Under the pieces are notes generated by a model. It saw nothing but the letters and a program-made list of their open reading frames with translations. It was not told the origin of the DNA and searched no databases. A DNA stretch of 64,000 bases from Mariannaea sp. PMI_226 (Eukaryota; Ascomycota; Sordariomycetes; Hypocreales; Nectriaceae): positions 372,001 through 436,000 of the forward strand of contig JANFOG010000005.1 of the NCBI GenBank assembly GCA_024336345.1, written 5' to 3'. The position numbers were made by a program, and so were the translations under genes. Shown in pieces: positions 32,378 through 45,310 of the stretch (position 1 is its first letter; each line of letters starts with the position of its first letter).

Positions 32378-34405
32378 GTGGATCAATAGGCATCTCCATG
32401 AGCACAAATGAAGGTCTAGATCCTAGATTGGGCCAATAGAAGAGTCTTGACAACTATCAAAATTGGGTACGAATTTTAGATAATGTGGTGCACATGGACT
32501 TGTGGCATAGGATAAGGGTATGTCTAGGGCCTGGAATATCTTTTATTCTAGCTATAGGAAAGGTCCTACAGCAGGCTATATATGCTCTATGGATAGGCTT
32601 ATTTACAATGGCTCAAGCCCTATCAGATCGAACTAGTATAGTTGCTTATATGATCTATTTCACTTACATGAGCCATAGCCGGTGATGCCCTGGCCAATCT
32701 GGGTAATCTTACCAAATGGTACGCCAGCTGCTCGTTCCCTTCCCAATGAATCACAGTACCTAATTTAGTTCTGTCAAAGCAAATTTAGCATGACTCCGCT
32801 GGCTAGACACGACAGGAAGCACAGTTGGCCGGAGCGGTCTCGTATCAACAGAACCACTTTGGTAGGGCGGCTTCTCCACTGATATAACAAATAATCCATC
32901 TGGAGGCTAAATGAGTAAAAGGCAACAGCTGATGTCACATCTACTCATTATGCCATAAACTTGTGCCATCTCTCCAGAACCCGCATTCAACCTCCAAATC
33001 AAGCTCGGCAGGCGACATTCGCGAAGTCTAGCCCCAAATGTCACTTTCTTATAATCTTAGGCCTAGATCTGAAGCAATTAACATCTATGAAACTTATCAT
33101 CTGATTTGTCATTTCTTTCACAGAAAATTCAGGGTCCTTTCGGCCTCCAAAAGGATTGGTTCTAAAGTATTAGACGAAATCCGGGTGTGGTCAATCAAAC
33201 GATGCCTCTGGCGCTACTCGACCAGTTTTCCAATACTCGAGCTTGTTAGCACGACTCGAGCTGTAAGACCAAGCTCCATTTGTCGCTATGTGGCAAGATC
33301 CCGGACAAAACTAGCCGCGACAGTTAAGTGCAAACTTGGATATCCCAGCTCTGGCTGTGCAACCTTCCACCTCTGATTTTTCTGCCATGAAAAGTAGACA
33401 GACTTGAGCCGAGTTGGAACCTAGAGGTTGTAGTAGTATACCATGGCTAAACGACGCTTCTCATAATTGGCTCAAGGCAATGTGGCATCCTGGATCCAGA
33501 GACATGTTCGATATCATTTCTCATTGGCTTTATTGCTAGTGGCAGAAGGTTTCAGGCGAAATAAGTTATTTCTCTACACCCGTGGCTGCATCGACATTGC
33601 CTATTACAAACTCAATGATGGGTACTACCAGAACAATACTCCGGTCAAAACTTTCAGGTGAAATGCCCCAATCTACGCGACAAGATACCGGTTCAATAGT
33701 ATTCGGATAAGTAGTACAACTCCTCTCTCATGTTCCACTGGGTCTCTCTCTGTCTGATTTGAGGCTTCCAGTCCAAATGACTTCATCTCTAGTTATACTT
33801 ACATCATCGACATCAATCTGTATAGAGCATGAGCACGCATTCGTTGAATGTCCAGATAGTGCTCGGGGCTGATATTTTGTGTATCCTCATAAATTCTTGT
33901 AAGTCCGATGTCACATACCAAGTTAATTGAATAAAAGGCCCAGCCTCGGTAAACGATGGTTATTTCCACTTAAAACTTCGGCATCCAACTTATGCAACTT
34001 CAATATTCTATTCTGAATCATGCCAGACTATTGTAATTGACCGGATACATTCCGACGTGTCGATTGAAATGCCCAACGACTCGACGTAGGATGTGAGTCT
34101 TGGAAAACGGCAACTTCTCTTTTATGGTTAATCACAAAGAGCATCGACTGAGAGACGGCTTGCCTTTTTGTGGTCTTGAACTGACTGTGATGGAGAGTAG
34201 CTCTGGATTTTTGTGCAGCTAGTTCTAGTTAATTAATTTTAATTATCATATACTAAAGAATGACTGCCTGCTTCTCGTCACTCTAGTAGCACTTGGATCT
34301 TAATCGCTTTCTTGCTTTATTGGGATGGAGCAAAAGCTTCCTTCGTTTATGGACTATCACTTATGCACCATGTGTCCCTAGAAACGCAATGATATACCAT
34401 TCTGC
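32378..34405. other. intergenic, 2 kb without supported gene
   Basis: Only short open frames occur (for example 33038-33376 plus) and none has a domain or splice support. AT-rich in parts. No repeat or RNA gene was recognised. Confidence 0.4.
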
Positions 34406-34982
34406 CTAGCTCAATACTTCAGGTTCACGGCGCCTATTTGCAATGAATATCGACTTGCATAATGGACAATCGATATGGCGTTTTTGGAACCAAGAGTCGA
34501 TGCAATCTGTGTGGAAGACATGTTTACACTTTAAGCGTCGTGCATGATCTTGGTCTATGAGTATTTCGAGGCATATCGCGCTATATTAATGTCAGTAATT
34601 GAAAATCTTGTAATAGTTGTGAGCTTACCAAGTTTCGGCTGATTGTAGATATGTTGGAGTGTCGGTCGATTGCTTCATCGCCCCATACCGTTGTGATGGA
34701 TTAACGATGTTCATCGCCCGCAAATCAGCCTTCTTCGCTTTCAAGTTCATTGTGATGTCATCGTGAGGTTGGCGATTATAGTAGTGTAATTTCACCTTGC
34801 AACTATGCTCATTAGCATTGATACCAATTGCAAAACTCAGAATGAGTGCCACACAAGATGAATAATATCAAGAATAAACCACAGATACCGCCGAAAACCC
34901 CAAGGTATACAGTCGGTATTGCTGAAGGGTAGCAATTATCACTACCATGATTGGTTGAGTTATGTGGGGTAATGCAGTACAT
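34406..34982 (-). CDS. membrane-anchored RING-H2 finger protein, paralog
   Basis: Exons 34855-34982, 34629-34802 and 34406-34580 on the minus strand give 158 aa. A short N-terminal segment is followed by one membrane span (VYLGVFGGICGLFLILFI), a polar linker, and a C-terminal RING-H2 with CAICLEIL, CKHVFHTDC and CPLC. The frame is open a little further upstream but without an ATG, so I start at 34982; a missed first exon is possible. The last intron interrupts the first RING Cys codon at the same phase as in the gene at 3.3 kb, and the linker length and RING core are alike, so the two are paralogs. Expected role: E3 ubiquitin ligase at an internal membrane; substrate unknown. Confidence 0.75.
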
Positions 34983-36327
34983 GAGTCGTGAATACTTGGA
35001 AGTCCTCAGTATGTGATTCACGTGTATGTTTGAAGGGTACGTTTGGTCTTTTTATTTATACACAAGGAAATAACCCTAGTTTCAATGGATCTAGGCTCAC
35101 GATCTAGGCTCATGATCGTAAGTTTCCGTTCTAATAATCCCCCAATGATTGGTATACCATTTTTCTTCGGGTTCCCCTTCACCAGCTTTTCATATTCGTC
35201 GGGATGAGCATGTTGATCGTACGTTCACGGTGCCACGATGGGCGAAAGGGTAGAGTTTTGGTCACCGATATCGTGATATGACGTAATCCTCCGTAATCCT
35301 CCGCTCTGAAAGGGTATTTTGTTCCCAGTTAGATCGACGCCAACTGGTCGAATGACATTCTGACCCTACCTGGCTTCGACCATGGTGTACAGAAATTTAA
35401 GCGCAGCCTTCACTTTGACAGCTGGATGTGATCGCAGCACTTGGGGCATTTTCGTATAAGACCCGATACACCATCACCTGTGCGGTCAACACTGAACCTA
35501 TAAGAGATACTGTGGACTATTTTGACGTCGATCGGTACATGTTTGCTTACAAGTGTTGGTGAAACTGAAACAAATGGAGGATTGAGGTCTTTTTTTTTTG
35601 CTGTTTCTCAGCTACCTAGTAGGGCACGGAACAGAACCATTCATGACAATGCTGACAAGCCAGTTGGGCGGGGCGTAGAGGTTTTGGAATTATATACATT
35701 TCGAGCCGTCTAGATCGCTCCTGTATGAAAGGGCCTTAATATTGGAAAGTAGATTGAATAATCTTATCTTATAAAGGTATTAGGCATTTTGGTTCCTTGC
35801 AGCGACTTCACTTGTGTACGGCGAGAGCTTTGTTGTGTCCAAAATCTGGTCGACGGACCATATGAACTACCTCCACAGCTGAAAGGGCTATTTTCGAAGC
35901 AATGCATGGAAGGGAGCCAAAGTTTGCTGTATCATATCTTCGGTTGTGGTTTGGAAATATGCTACTGGTGACTCAAAAAGATTAACATCCGAAATTCCAG
36001 CTCCCTATCATCAAATGCCGATTAAATGAGACTACAACAGCGCCAGAGTGACCAAGTTTGATTTGATGTCAATTATACAACTGATAGCCCCTGGGTAAGG
36101 GGCAAGTCGGCCTCATTTTAGCCTCACGACATAGCCATTGAGACTAGGATGGAAAAGTAGCCCTAGTGTTTGATCCTGTTTTATGTGGAACTGCTGGTCC
36201 AAGACAAATCCACTTCCAAATAATGAACATTCGTCGTTCGAACTGGTCTGCCTTAACATCCCATCCGCCTCCCCAACTGTCTTTCCATAGGCCAATTTCG
36301 CCACAAGTTCTCATGTTTTCTTGTCCT
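34983..36327. other. intergenic
   Basis: Contains two very short tandem duplications (about 35085-35112 and 35284-35303) and small open frames without domains. A CACGTG lies near 35019, just upstream of the RING-H2 gene. Nothing else is seen. Confidence 0.4.
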
Positions 36328-37608
36328 CTATTTGCATATAAACTCCTCCAGTTCAAACCCATCCAACTCTTCATATACTTCTTCAATGATAGGCCCGACT
36401 TTTGAAATGATAGTGCAAGGATGAGGCGTTGTAAGTTGCCCATATCTAGTTTGTTGAGGAAGCCATCGTGGAGATTTAAACCCATGCACCATAGTATTGA
36501 TATCTGAAACGCTATAACCGTGAAACGGTTCAGTGATTTGTGGCTTCAGAACACCACTTTTGGACATTCCTTTAATCAAGGAGCCAAGAATGGATGTGCA
36601 TTCAAAAGTGCATTCTTCCTCATCACGAAGACTGTCTATAAGACGGTACAGCGATAAAAAGAGCTGGGCCACGGATCTTTGTCTCTGATTTTCAATTCTA
36701 TCTGGACAAAGAGTAAGCTAGGTGCGCAGAGGAACGATCTGTAGTGAGAAACACTCACTTAATATGGCTTCTGGAATCGGAAGTTCCAATACCCGAACGG
36801 GCTGTTTACAATTTCTTAGCATGAGCCCAGTCACAGCCTTGAAAATCTCTGGTCGAACAAAGACCCAAGATACCATCAGCCAAAGCATAGAGTTTTGGCC
36901 ATGAACACTCGGGATATCTTTTTTCATTTTCTCAAGCCAAATGTCCACGAAAACTTCTACAGCCTCATGGCATTGGTAGTAGTCAACGATAGTAGCAAAT
37001 TTTGCTAGCATGTCGATGTTCATCGATTTTGGAACGTTTCGGTTACGGTTATGAATAATGTCGAACAAGATGATTACTGCGTCCAGATCCCAATTCGTTG
37101 ACCTGATGTAGCGAAATCCCGAGTTATCCGATTGTCCCTCCTTCCACGTACCATTCAGCATTGTTCGAAATACTGGCGAAACAAGTATCAAGTGCCGGGA
37201 GGAAACACGCATCTGAACTTGGATGCGGTATCCTAGGGGCTGATCGATGTTTTTGAAGGGTCTTTCTAAAACCGGCAGCGCGGACGGACTGGTGACATCT
37301 TCAGTCACATCTAGAGTTGTAGAATGCCGACACTCATTGTGTTCAATTTCTGCATAGCTTTTAGGACCAATGCCGGTTAGCAAACCATTACGAGGTTCAT
37401 TTCCTAGCTTTTTAAGAGGATCCTCCACGAGTTCTTGAACAGGACATTCATTAACTCCAGAAGGCTCTTTAGGGTCGTTTTGCCTCATTTGTTTCTTCAT
37501 GCCATTGCCAATTTGTAGTACGTCATCCCTCCAATAAAATTCCAGTCGAGAAGTGTCGAGGATCAACATTACATCCCCGTCTGGGTCAAATTCATAAATC
37601 GGTATCAT
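36328..37608 (-). CDS. BTB/POZ-domain protein (fungal type)
   Basis: Exons 36759-37608 and 36328-36701 join through a 57-nt intron (phase 1) to give 407 aa. The BTB fold is split by a polar insertion: DPDGDVMLIL near residue 8 corresponds to the first strand, and the core resumes at about residue 130 with MRVSSRHLILVSPVFRTMLNGTWKEG, then LDAVIILFDIIHNRNRNVP and FATIVDYYQCHEAVEVFVDIW. This is the pattern of the large family of fungal BTB nuclear proteins. These often act as cullin-3 adaptors or transcription cofactors, though most are unstudied. The C-terminal region is family-specific and ends without further domains. It is intact by eye. Function is not assigned beyond protein-protein interaction. 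Confidence 0.85.
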
Positions 37609-40600
37609 TTAGTACGGCTAAACTCCAGGTATCACTTCTCTAAGCAGTTGATAATTGATGGTCACGTTTCTTTGACAACTTGCAGCAATTAGAGATCTCT
37701 TCTTGATGTTTGTTCTCATGTTACTCACCAGCTTCTTCGATCGACTCACATGAGGTCACGCCGCATCAGGGGGATAGCATCAGCCACAGATCATTGGAGA
37801 ATATGTAGCAGAGCTATCTCCTGAAAAAAAAAAAAAAAAAAAGAAAAAAGAAAGAATAGCCGTTCTCTAGATTAGTATCCATAAGGCGGGTATCTGTCAC
37901 TTTGGCCTGCCTTTTCGACGCTTTATATATATATTTTTATAGAGTAATTAGCGTGAACTTGGATGACTTGAGGTATTCCACACCCGTACATATACAACGA
38001 ACGGCGTTATGCTCCCTTTGTCAACACACGCTTGCAAGAGACCGCCAAAGCTATGAGTCTATGAGTGATGAAATTCAGTTATAATTTCTACTTTGCGTCT
38101 CACTACCTCTCTACCCAAGGTAAATATACCCCAGACTACCGGATCCACAGCGTGCCACACAACTGCTTCAACTTTTAAAGACTCTCTCCTTTAGCGGTAC
38201 CTACCCGTCGAATATCGCGAGGCATCACAAGGCATCATATGATCGATGATTGATGACCAGTCATTTGTTCCAATCAGATGATATTGACTTTGTGTGTCAC
38301 CCAAAGTTGTCGCCACATGAGTTATATTCCGCCACAAGCGCCATGAATTGGTATGGGTTTGATGCAGGAGAGATCTTTTATTCAATTACATTAATAGCAG
38401 AAAGTTGAATACCGATGCGTTCGTCGGTATCAATAAGATGAAATCTATTTACCGTCCAAGTTCCTATATACCACGTAGGTTAGTTCTACAGAAGGTTAGT
38501 TCTACAGACGACAAAGTACTCACCTTTTCTAAAACCTAATATCAGATCAATAAATTACTCACAATCAAGTAGTTGATTTTTCTAGTGGAGAGCCATCGTC
38601 ATATCATGGAGGCATTGTAAGATGCGAATGGTATAGTTCGTGCACCACACGCATCAGGACATGCCTCGGCCATTATATCTGAATGACCAGTACATATCCA
38701 TATTTCAAGTCATTATGCAAGGTATTAATGTTTACGAGCTGTACCCCTCTTTATTTTAGGCTAAATAAAGTAGAATTACTCATACGTTAAATACAGATCT
38801 TCCAAACTCTAAATGTAGAGAAACGACGGCTTCATTGGTGAACGTATCTTGATGTAGACATTCTCCCCTTGTCAACTGTGGTAATGCCAAGGCTTTACTT
38901 GACCTGGTGGTCGGGTTTGACACTCGACGTCACCTAACATGTATCTGGTGGACTTATTTAGAATAACATGAGACTTATAGCTAGACCTCAACACCAGTAC
39001 ACACAGATGAAGCCCCTAGGAACGATCTAATAATAATCATGCTATACCTAAGCTAGAATTTGATAGAGTGGTAATTTCGCGGGCTGGATGCCAAATATTA
39101 TTTCGAACTTAGAAATCCAGACTGAATTTTCTATTAACATTAACCAAATGGCATCAAGATATATCATGCATACCGGAAATTGTAACTTAACCAAACTAGA
39201 TTATATCCTGATATCCACTATATCTTCACTACAACCATATCCTTGAGCATTATATTATAAGTGTCTAGAAGCTAACTAAGACTGATTTATATATATAGTA
39301 CTTTAATTAGCCCAAGTTAGTAGAATTTAAGAGCTTTAGATGCGTCCTAGGGTTGTCTATATAACTGCCCTTGATATTAACAATACATGAAAGCCTTTTT
39401 TTCAGAAGCTTATAAATAGAATCAGAGGAGACATATTTGTTTTAGTTAGTTTTATTGGATAGCTTAAGGCTTTTATGTACGTATAAAGATATATTTTATG
39501 AAGCCCAGTTGGTGCATACATGTTTATCATTTAGCCATTTGTCCAATTATTTTAGCAAATATTCACGCTCACCGATAATCTCCACAATTTTGCGTCAAAG
39601 TTTCGCCTTTATGTGTTTAGCTACGAAATTACACAGATCGATTATCTGAGGCTGACGATATAAAATGGCGAAAAGTGCTGTGAACATTAGGATACGAAAA
39701 CCCGACTTCGACGAATTGAAATAGATAACGCATCTAAGGACCTTAAAATTTAGTCAATGATCCAGATCATTTCTTATTACCTTTTCGTAGCCATCGCGAG
39801 TTCTGGCGGGTGCTCGCCCGATTCAAGGGTCCAGTGGAAAGAATGTAATGTTTAGGAAGTGAGCTTAAGTATTGTAGCTTATTTTAATATCACATAATCA
39901 ATGTATTTGATGAAAGCACTGAGTTACAGGTGCTTACTATAATGTGGCTGACATCAAGTGGTAGTGGAAGCTCTATCAAAACCATCCCAAGCTTGAATAA
40001 ACCGCGCGTCCTCCTTACCTATCAAGTTCAAAATAACATGTTGGAAGTCCGATGATCCATCAGAAAGCCCAAATACACCAAGCCTGATGGCAGAATCGTG
40101 TCTCGGCTTGTTATTTCGCGCGACTGTCTTGAGAACATATCCATTTATGACGACTATGATGACATAAAAAATGCACAACATTAAGCTGCTGGGTTGAAGT
40201 GCGAATGGTAATAATCCAATAAAAACCCGAAGTTAGAGTTGACGCCAGGTCCTAGAGCTCAAGCCGTCTGTCCATCCGTGATGCAAAATTGGAGGCAAGG
40301 ACGATAGCAGCAATGCCAAATTCGCATCCATTCTAGAATAAAGTCACATTACTGTGTATCACGGCAAACGGGACTCCGCCTGTTCGCCGGGACGTAGCCA
40401 GGGAATCCCCTCATATTCCTACTAGACTAGTACAAACCTGAGAGCTGCAAATTTCAGTCTTGGAATATAGGAATAAAAGGACCATTTTATCCTACCCAGG
40501 TGCGTTGTGACTATAAGCGTATTACATCTTGGCATACAGGATAGATACGACTTCTAGACGTAGAAAATCTTTACTTCTTGGCCAGTACAAAGTCCTTAAG

Positions 40601-41884
40601 AAAACTACCTACCCATCATCCATGGGATTCATATATAAGGGCTCAGGCTCTACGTTGCCCCTCTGATATAATTGCTATAGGTCACGTCTTGATAAAATTA
40701 ATGATCTTCTCACCACTCCGGCTAGCCACGCATTTTTTTAGAGTTGTGGCGGAGGGCACAGCTCAGTGTGTTCGACAATCATAAAATCCATCTTCTGACC
40801 TTGAGATCGCAATGTTCCTGGCATTACGCGCGAGCTATCGAAGAATGCTGATCGAACTTTGTGAATAGATGGGTAGTAGCAGAGTTGCAATCAAGCAATG
40901 TATTTTAGTCATGCTCTTGTGCAATTATGGCGCTTTAGGGGGTATTTTCAGTCTTTCCAATATCAAAAATATTGCGGCAGCTTTGATACCATACAAATCA
41001 GCCTCATGTATGTATAATGCCGGTACATGTAAGCTGGGGCATTGGTTATAGGATATGGTATAGTATAGATAATACGGAGATATTATCTTACTTTATCTTG
41101 AGATTGTACTAAAGTCAGCGTGACGTTTCATGTGCCTTATCCATCATGTTTTAAGCACAACGATTAGGTGTGTTGAAGTTTGAGACTTGCAGAAACCAGC
41201 ACTCTCCTTCATACGGGGCTACTGACTCTTTCCTGCTCATCATTCTTAGCTGCCATCATCCAGAGCCTTGGCACAACCAACAAGGACACTCGAAAGGTCG
41301 GTTTCCTGAAGACCCGCTCCAGAACTCACTGAAGACCGGGTTTGGGCGTCCCAACTACGTGACGTAACAAGCGCGAAATGATGACATCGAATGTCATCTG
41401 ATATGCTAAATTCAAAAAATTCATAAATTTGATCAGGCCACTATCACACAGTGGCAGGGGTTGGTTTTATGAGATGGAATGGAAATATTAGGGTGTCTTC
41501 ATTGAAACTTGATCTTGTATTATCGTGATGCCGTTAGTCTCGTATGTTCTGAGGGTTGATGATTGCTCGATGCTACGATTAGGCCCTCGAGAGATCTCTC
41601 TTCTTTCCTGACCAGCGAGTCCCCCCAATTGCTACGTCAACACCATCGACCATCACCCCATATAATCATTTCAATGGAAATTTTATGGAAAGAGGAGTGA
41701 TATTTCTAACTGATCAAGCCACAAACTAATGTAGAATTCTGTCAAGCCAAGCTACACCCGATGTGAGGCATGAATCCTTGTTCCTCCCTCCGCCTCTCTT
41801 GACCCTAATACCGTGCTTTCTGACGACTATTCAACGGAAAGGACTGCTGGCGCAAACTTGGGGTTGTGACAATGTATCTTCCGG
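37609..41884. other. gene-poor AT-rich region
   Basis: More than 4 kb without a convincing gene. It contains a 19-bp A tract (37824-37842), strongly AT-rich stretches around 39.1-39.6 kb and only short open frames (for example 39954-40181 minus). It may hold decayed repeats, but I could not recognise any element. Confidence 0.4.
37824..37842. repeat. poly-A tract
   Basis: A run of 19 A followed by an A-rich tail, upstream of the BTB gene. Confidence 0.9.
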
Positions 41885-42262
41885 TTAAGGCCACTGAATT
41901 GGCATGAGATTTCTATCGCAACTCTTATTGAAACCTTTCATGTCTCTAGGTGCACACAGAGAGCAAGTTTCCTTCTGTGGATGGGGCGTCAAACGGTAGA
42001 AAGGACTTGAGCACTCGCGCGCGCAGCTTGCAAAGCCAATAACAACCTCGCCTTGGTAGCGGTTGCAGACCTGACAGAGGCGTTGGGCGATGACAGTGTG
42101 GCACATGCCGCTTCTTGCTCTTGAATTATCGTCTCTCGGGTTGCTTGCTGCATGTGGTGGTCTTCTCTTGTGAAGCCTAGGTGTGGTCAGGTAATGATAC
42201 GCAGAAGTCGAGCTGATGTAAAATGAGCTTGGCTGAGCCCTATGAAATTCTTGTTTCAGCAT
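41885..42262 (-). CDS. possible Cys-rich hypothetical protein
   Basis: An open frame of 125 codons with an ATG. The second half contains eight cysteines in a spaced pattern (MCHTVIAQRLCQVC, then FASCARECSS, then CSLC), which resembles small putative zinc-binding fungal proteins that begin at an internal Met (about residue 53). No signal peptide is evident. I do not recognise the family; it could be a chance frame. Confidence 0.35.
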   Translation of the reverse strand: MLKQEFHRAQPSSFYISSTSAYHYLTTPRLHKRRPPHAASNPRDDNSRARSGMCHTVIAQRLCQVCNRYQGEVVIGFASCARECSSPFYRLTPHPQKETCSLCAPRDMKGFNKSCDRNLMPIQWP

Positions 42263-43425
42263 GAAGAAGAGCAGAAATAGTTACTATTTGTAGGTATGGC
42301 TACACTCGGATGATGTTGACGGTGCTGGCCGTATGGGTTGATGTTACGATCTACGTTAAAGTTACAACCAAGCTTGTCCTTCCACTTCATGGTGCACACT
42401 CCTAAAGGTGCAACACGTGCACATGATGCAATGGAAATGGGAAAGGGTACCTGGTTCTCATACCCGGCAATGGTAGCCAGAGAAGAGAATAACTAAGATG
42501 CTGTAACTTTCAGTGAGGCTGAGCACTTTGAGAGATACAACTTCATTAAATTTTAACAGGTGAGGAAATTCTGCGGTCAGGGTAATGACGGGCAGACTTA
42601 CCTATCTTATGAAAATTCGTGGGAGCTCAAAGATGTCAAATCTAGGTGAGCTCGAGGTGTTGCATTCGTGGTCATCTGTTTGTTTCTTGAGCGGGCAGAA
42701 ACTAGCTTATAGACTCCTCCGGGAAGTTGAGAGGTTAAGGGTAAAGGAGCCTTGAAGTTGTGCCTACTATACCGGCCGTACTTGCAAATCAGAATAGAGT
42801 TCACAGCGTTTAACATATGACAGTCCCCAGAGTTAGTTTCATAAATACTGCTCGTGATGATGCTCCAAGGCGTTGATACGATAGCCATGATCTGCTGAGC
42901 TGGGTTCGCTCCATTTTGCGTTTATTTTCATGGCATTTAATGAAGGCATTTCTTCCAACATACTACAGGTAATGTATGATTTTAGATCAGCCTAACGTAG
43001 CGTCGCGACTCACTAGCTTCTAGGTGTCTGATGCCATGCTAACGCAGGTGCCGTCTCTTTGTTGACTCGCACATTGGTATTCACCTAACTATCACTGTGG
43101 CATGAGATATAAATTGCGAGCTATATTCGTGTTTTTTTCGTTAATTCATCATGATCCAATTGGAATCTACTTAGCTGCGAGCCGGGTCCAATCTGTACTT
43201 AGTTAATGTCTCTACTCTCTCATGGTTAATAGCTCTCGCAATGGTATGATCAATCTGGTCAGGCCTTTTGAGTATAACGGCCGGCTACTAAGACTCGGCA
43301 TGAATCTTGACCTCGGAGACGGAATTGATGAAATGGATATTGGCGCGAGGTGCTGGGCTTTCCGCAGGATGGCGGTGCGGTGACGAGCCACTACATAAGT
43401 ATTTGGGAAAGTAGCATCTCCTGCA
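42263..43425. other. intergenic
   Basis: A minus-strand open frame at 42607-42888 has no domain. A CACGTG occurs near 42415. No gene is supported. Confidence 0.35.
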
Positions 43426-43770
43426 TCAAGATGTCGATCTTACAGGAAGTTTGTCATGTGAGGGGACGTTACTATTCATAGATGGTTGGTAGTTCCGTTT
43501 GAGCAAATGAGAGGAGCTGACTCTGTCAGGTATGGGGCATCTGATCAGCCAATTTTTCATCAAGAGGCCAATTAATATATCTTTCTCTACACATTGTATG
43601 CCAGTCCAGTTATCAGAGGTAAAACAAGTCAATAGATTGTGAGGAGCAATATTGTACACAGCAGCAAAGCCTTGTAGAGACTTTTGATCTGAAGTGAACT
43701 TCAAGCTCCAGAGATAGACCAAACAAGCCTTGCAAAGTTGGTCTGTATAGTCATCGAACCGGCTGTTAAT
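43426..43770 (-). pseudogene. decayed CBM21 (glycogen-targeting) gene fragment
   Basis: The minus strand encodes the first half of a CBM21 domain: FTSDQKSLQGFAAVYNIA, then CFTSDNW after a short gap. It aligns with LTDDEKLQGFVAVRNLAF and CRFTFDNW of the intact gene at 8.3 kb. One residue is missing between the two blocks, the aromatic/Lys signature after the Asn is lost, and the downstream half (the region with YWDNN in the intact copy) is absent or frameshifted. No PP1-docking motif or start codon is found. It is best read as a remnant of a second, diverged paralog, not a recent copy, because the kept positions differ in many residues. Confidence 0.6.
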
Positions 43771-43902
43771 GTAGAGTCACCCGCCAAGTGTACAGAAGTA
43801 TTAATATAATGAGGATACATGGGATAGTGGTGTACGCACGTTAGTGCAGGTCACCAGAATATTTTAAGAAAACGCGTGGATAATATTAATAAATTTCATA
43901 TT

Positions 43903-45087
43903 TTAAAATGATTTGCCATCAATATATGTTCCATAGGCTACAATCGCCTGGGGACCCGTGCAACAATTACAGAAAGCTTCTAATACGTCTTTCCTACATT
44001 CGTACCAACTCTTGACGTGAGAGAGAGGCACCAATTCACAAGTAACCCGGTGTGTGACAATACTCATCGCAGCCTCAAAGCGAGTTCTACATTGTAGCCC
44101 TAGTAGCGTACAAAGTAAACCCATAAGACCTGCACTGTTCCAGCGCCCTGGATTGAGGTGGTAACCATGAAGGACTAAAAGAATACAACAATCTCGTTGG
44201 CCGCGGTGGGGACGATGCCAAGATCTGCCTGTCCCTACCGAAAAGTCATATTCTATGGGCTTGGTTTGAGGTTGACCAGCTTGGCATTCGCGTGAGAACC
44301 ACACATCGGTGTGTACTTTAATTGAAGATCGAAATGACTGCCAACAGTTCTGCATGGCTTGCTGTGAAGAGAATGGTAGTAGAACCATCATACAGCTAGG
44401 TTCTATAATAGTAATTCCGTAGTTTCCTTCTGCCTGCAACCCAGTATAGGGATATTGATTTTTAGGCGCTGCGCAGTTATAAAGCTGCTTGCCGCACAGA
44501 TAGCAGCCACAAGCTACACAGCTCAATTCAGCATAAAGAGTTGTTGGCATTGCGGGAGATTTTAATGTCGATTGCATGTCAGTATAACAGCTTTCTGCAG
44601 GAGTCCATGCTGGTGAATCTAGTATACCACTAGGAAGATACCATTGACATTCAGAAAGCTGCTGAGAGGTGGTAATGTCGCGCGGTATCTCATTCTCTGA
44701 GGTATTAAGGCTGTTACTGCATCTGAGGTTAGAGAGACGCTCGAATGTAGCCATTTTATAGATGAGACGAGGCAACTGCATGCGCTCTTGGGTGTGTTTT
44801 GTGAGAATTGTCAACTCTGTCCCAAGCCTTCGTCACTTGAAACATCGCTCATATTGTATAGCATTCACATTTGGAAAGACAAAATTAACTTCTAGGTCTT
44901 TGGCGAAGTCTCGCCACCATTTGAAGGTAGCGTGATAAACATGCCATATGAACGGGAACAGTATAAGCGCCCCTCCACCCTCCAGCTTGGCCAAAACCTT
45001 TCTTTTCCGCGATTTTTTATTGATAGTAGCTAATTCCATGTGCGAAAACCAACAGGGTTTTGTGGATGTAGGTTGTGTGTCTGCCAA
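43903..45087 (-). pseudogene. downstream part of an unknown host gene with an in-frame stop
   Basis: One reading frame is open from about 45093 to 43903 except for a single TGA at 44833-44835. The part after that stop is 303 codons, long for non-coding DNA here. It is Cys-rich, with a cluster CVACGCYLCGKQLYNC, and has no recognised domain. A different frame just upstream (45017-45310) continues across the copia insertion, so both may be exons of one minus-strand gene that the element has split. I could not find an intron joining them with certainty. It is either a pseudogene or a gene whose intron removes the TGA. Confidence 0.4.
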
Positions 45088-45310
45088 GGTTAATTATTGG
45101 GCTATGCATGGACATGGCTTGCTTCTGCACTGGCGATACGAGCCGTTTGATTTGCAAAACGGCTGATTGTCTGTTGATTTTCTTATTAAAGGTTACTGGA
45201 GGATACAGTGCTATCATGGAAGATACAATGCTATCAGTATTCCTTCGAAACTTAGGATTCCCTCTCAGCTTTGTCCATCTGCACAAATGCTCCCACACAG
45301 ATTGAGGTAT
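45017..45310 (-). pseudogene. exon of unknown host gene cut by copia insertion (downstream part)
   Basis: The open frame enters from the right through the target-site duplication and ends at a TAA at 45017. Removing the element and one duplication copy restores an uninterrupted frame with the piece at 51288-51382: codon ATA starts at 45310 here and at 51292 there, both in frame, for about 126 codons in total. No domain is recognised. Confidence 0.45.
45306..45310. repeat. 5-bp target-site duplication, left copy
   Basis: GGTAT lies directly before the 5' LTR and matches 51288-51292. Confidence 0.9.

Noticed and set aside
35082..35303. Short tandem duplications near 35.1 and 35.3 kb
   Set aside because: Two copies of 10-14 bp only; ordinary slippage with no further structure.
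36113..36485. Overlapping minus-strand frames downstream of the BTB gene
   Set aside because: They are shadows of the BTB second exon or its 3' flank and show no domain.
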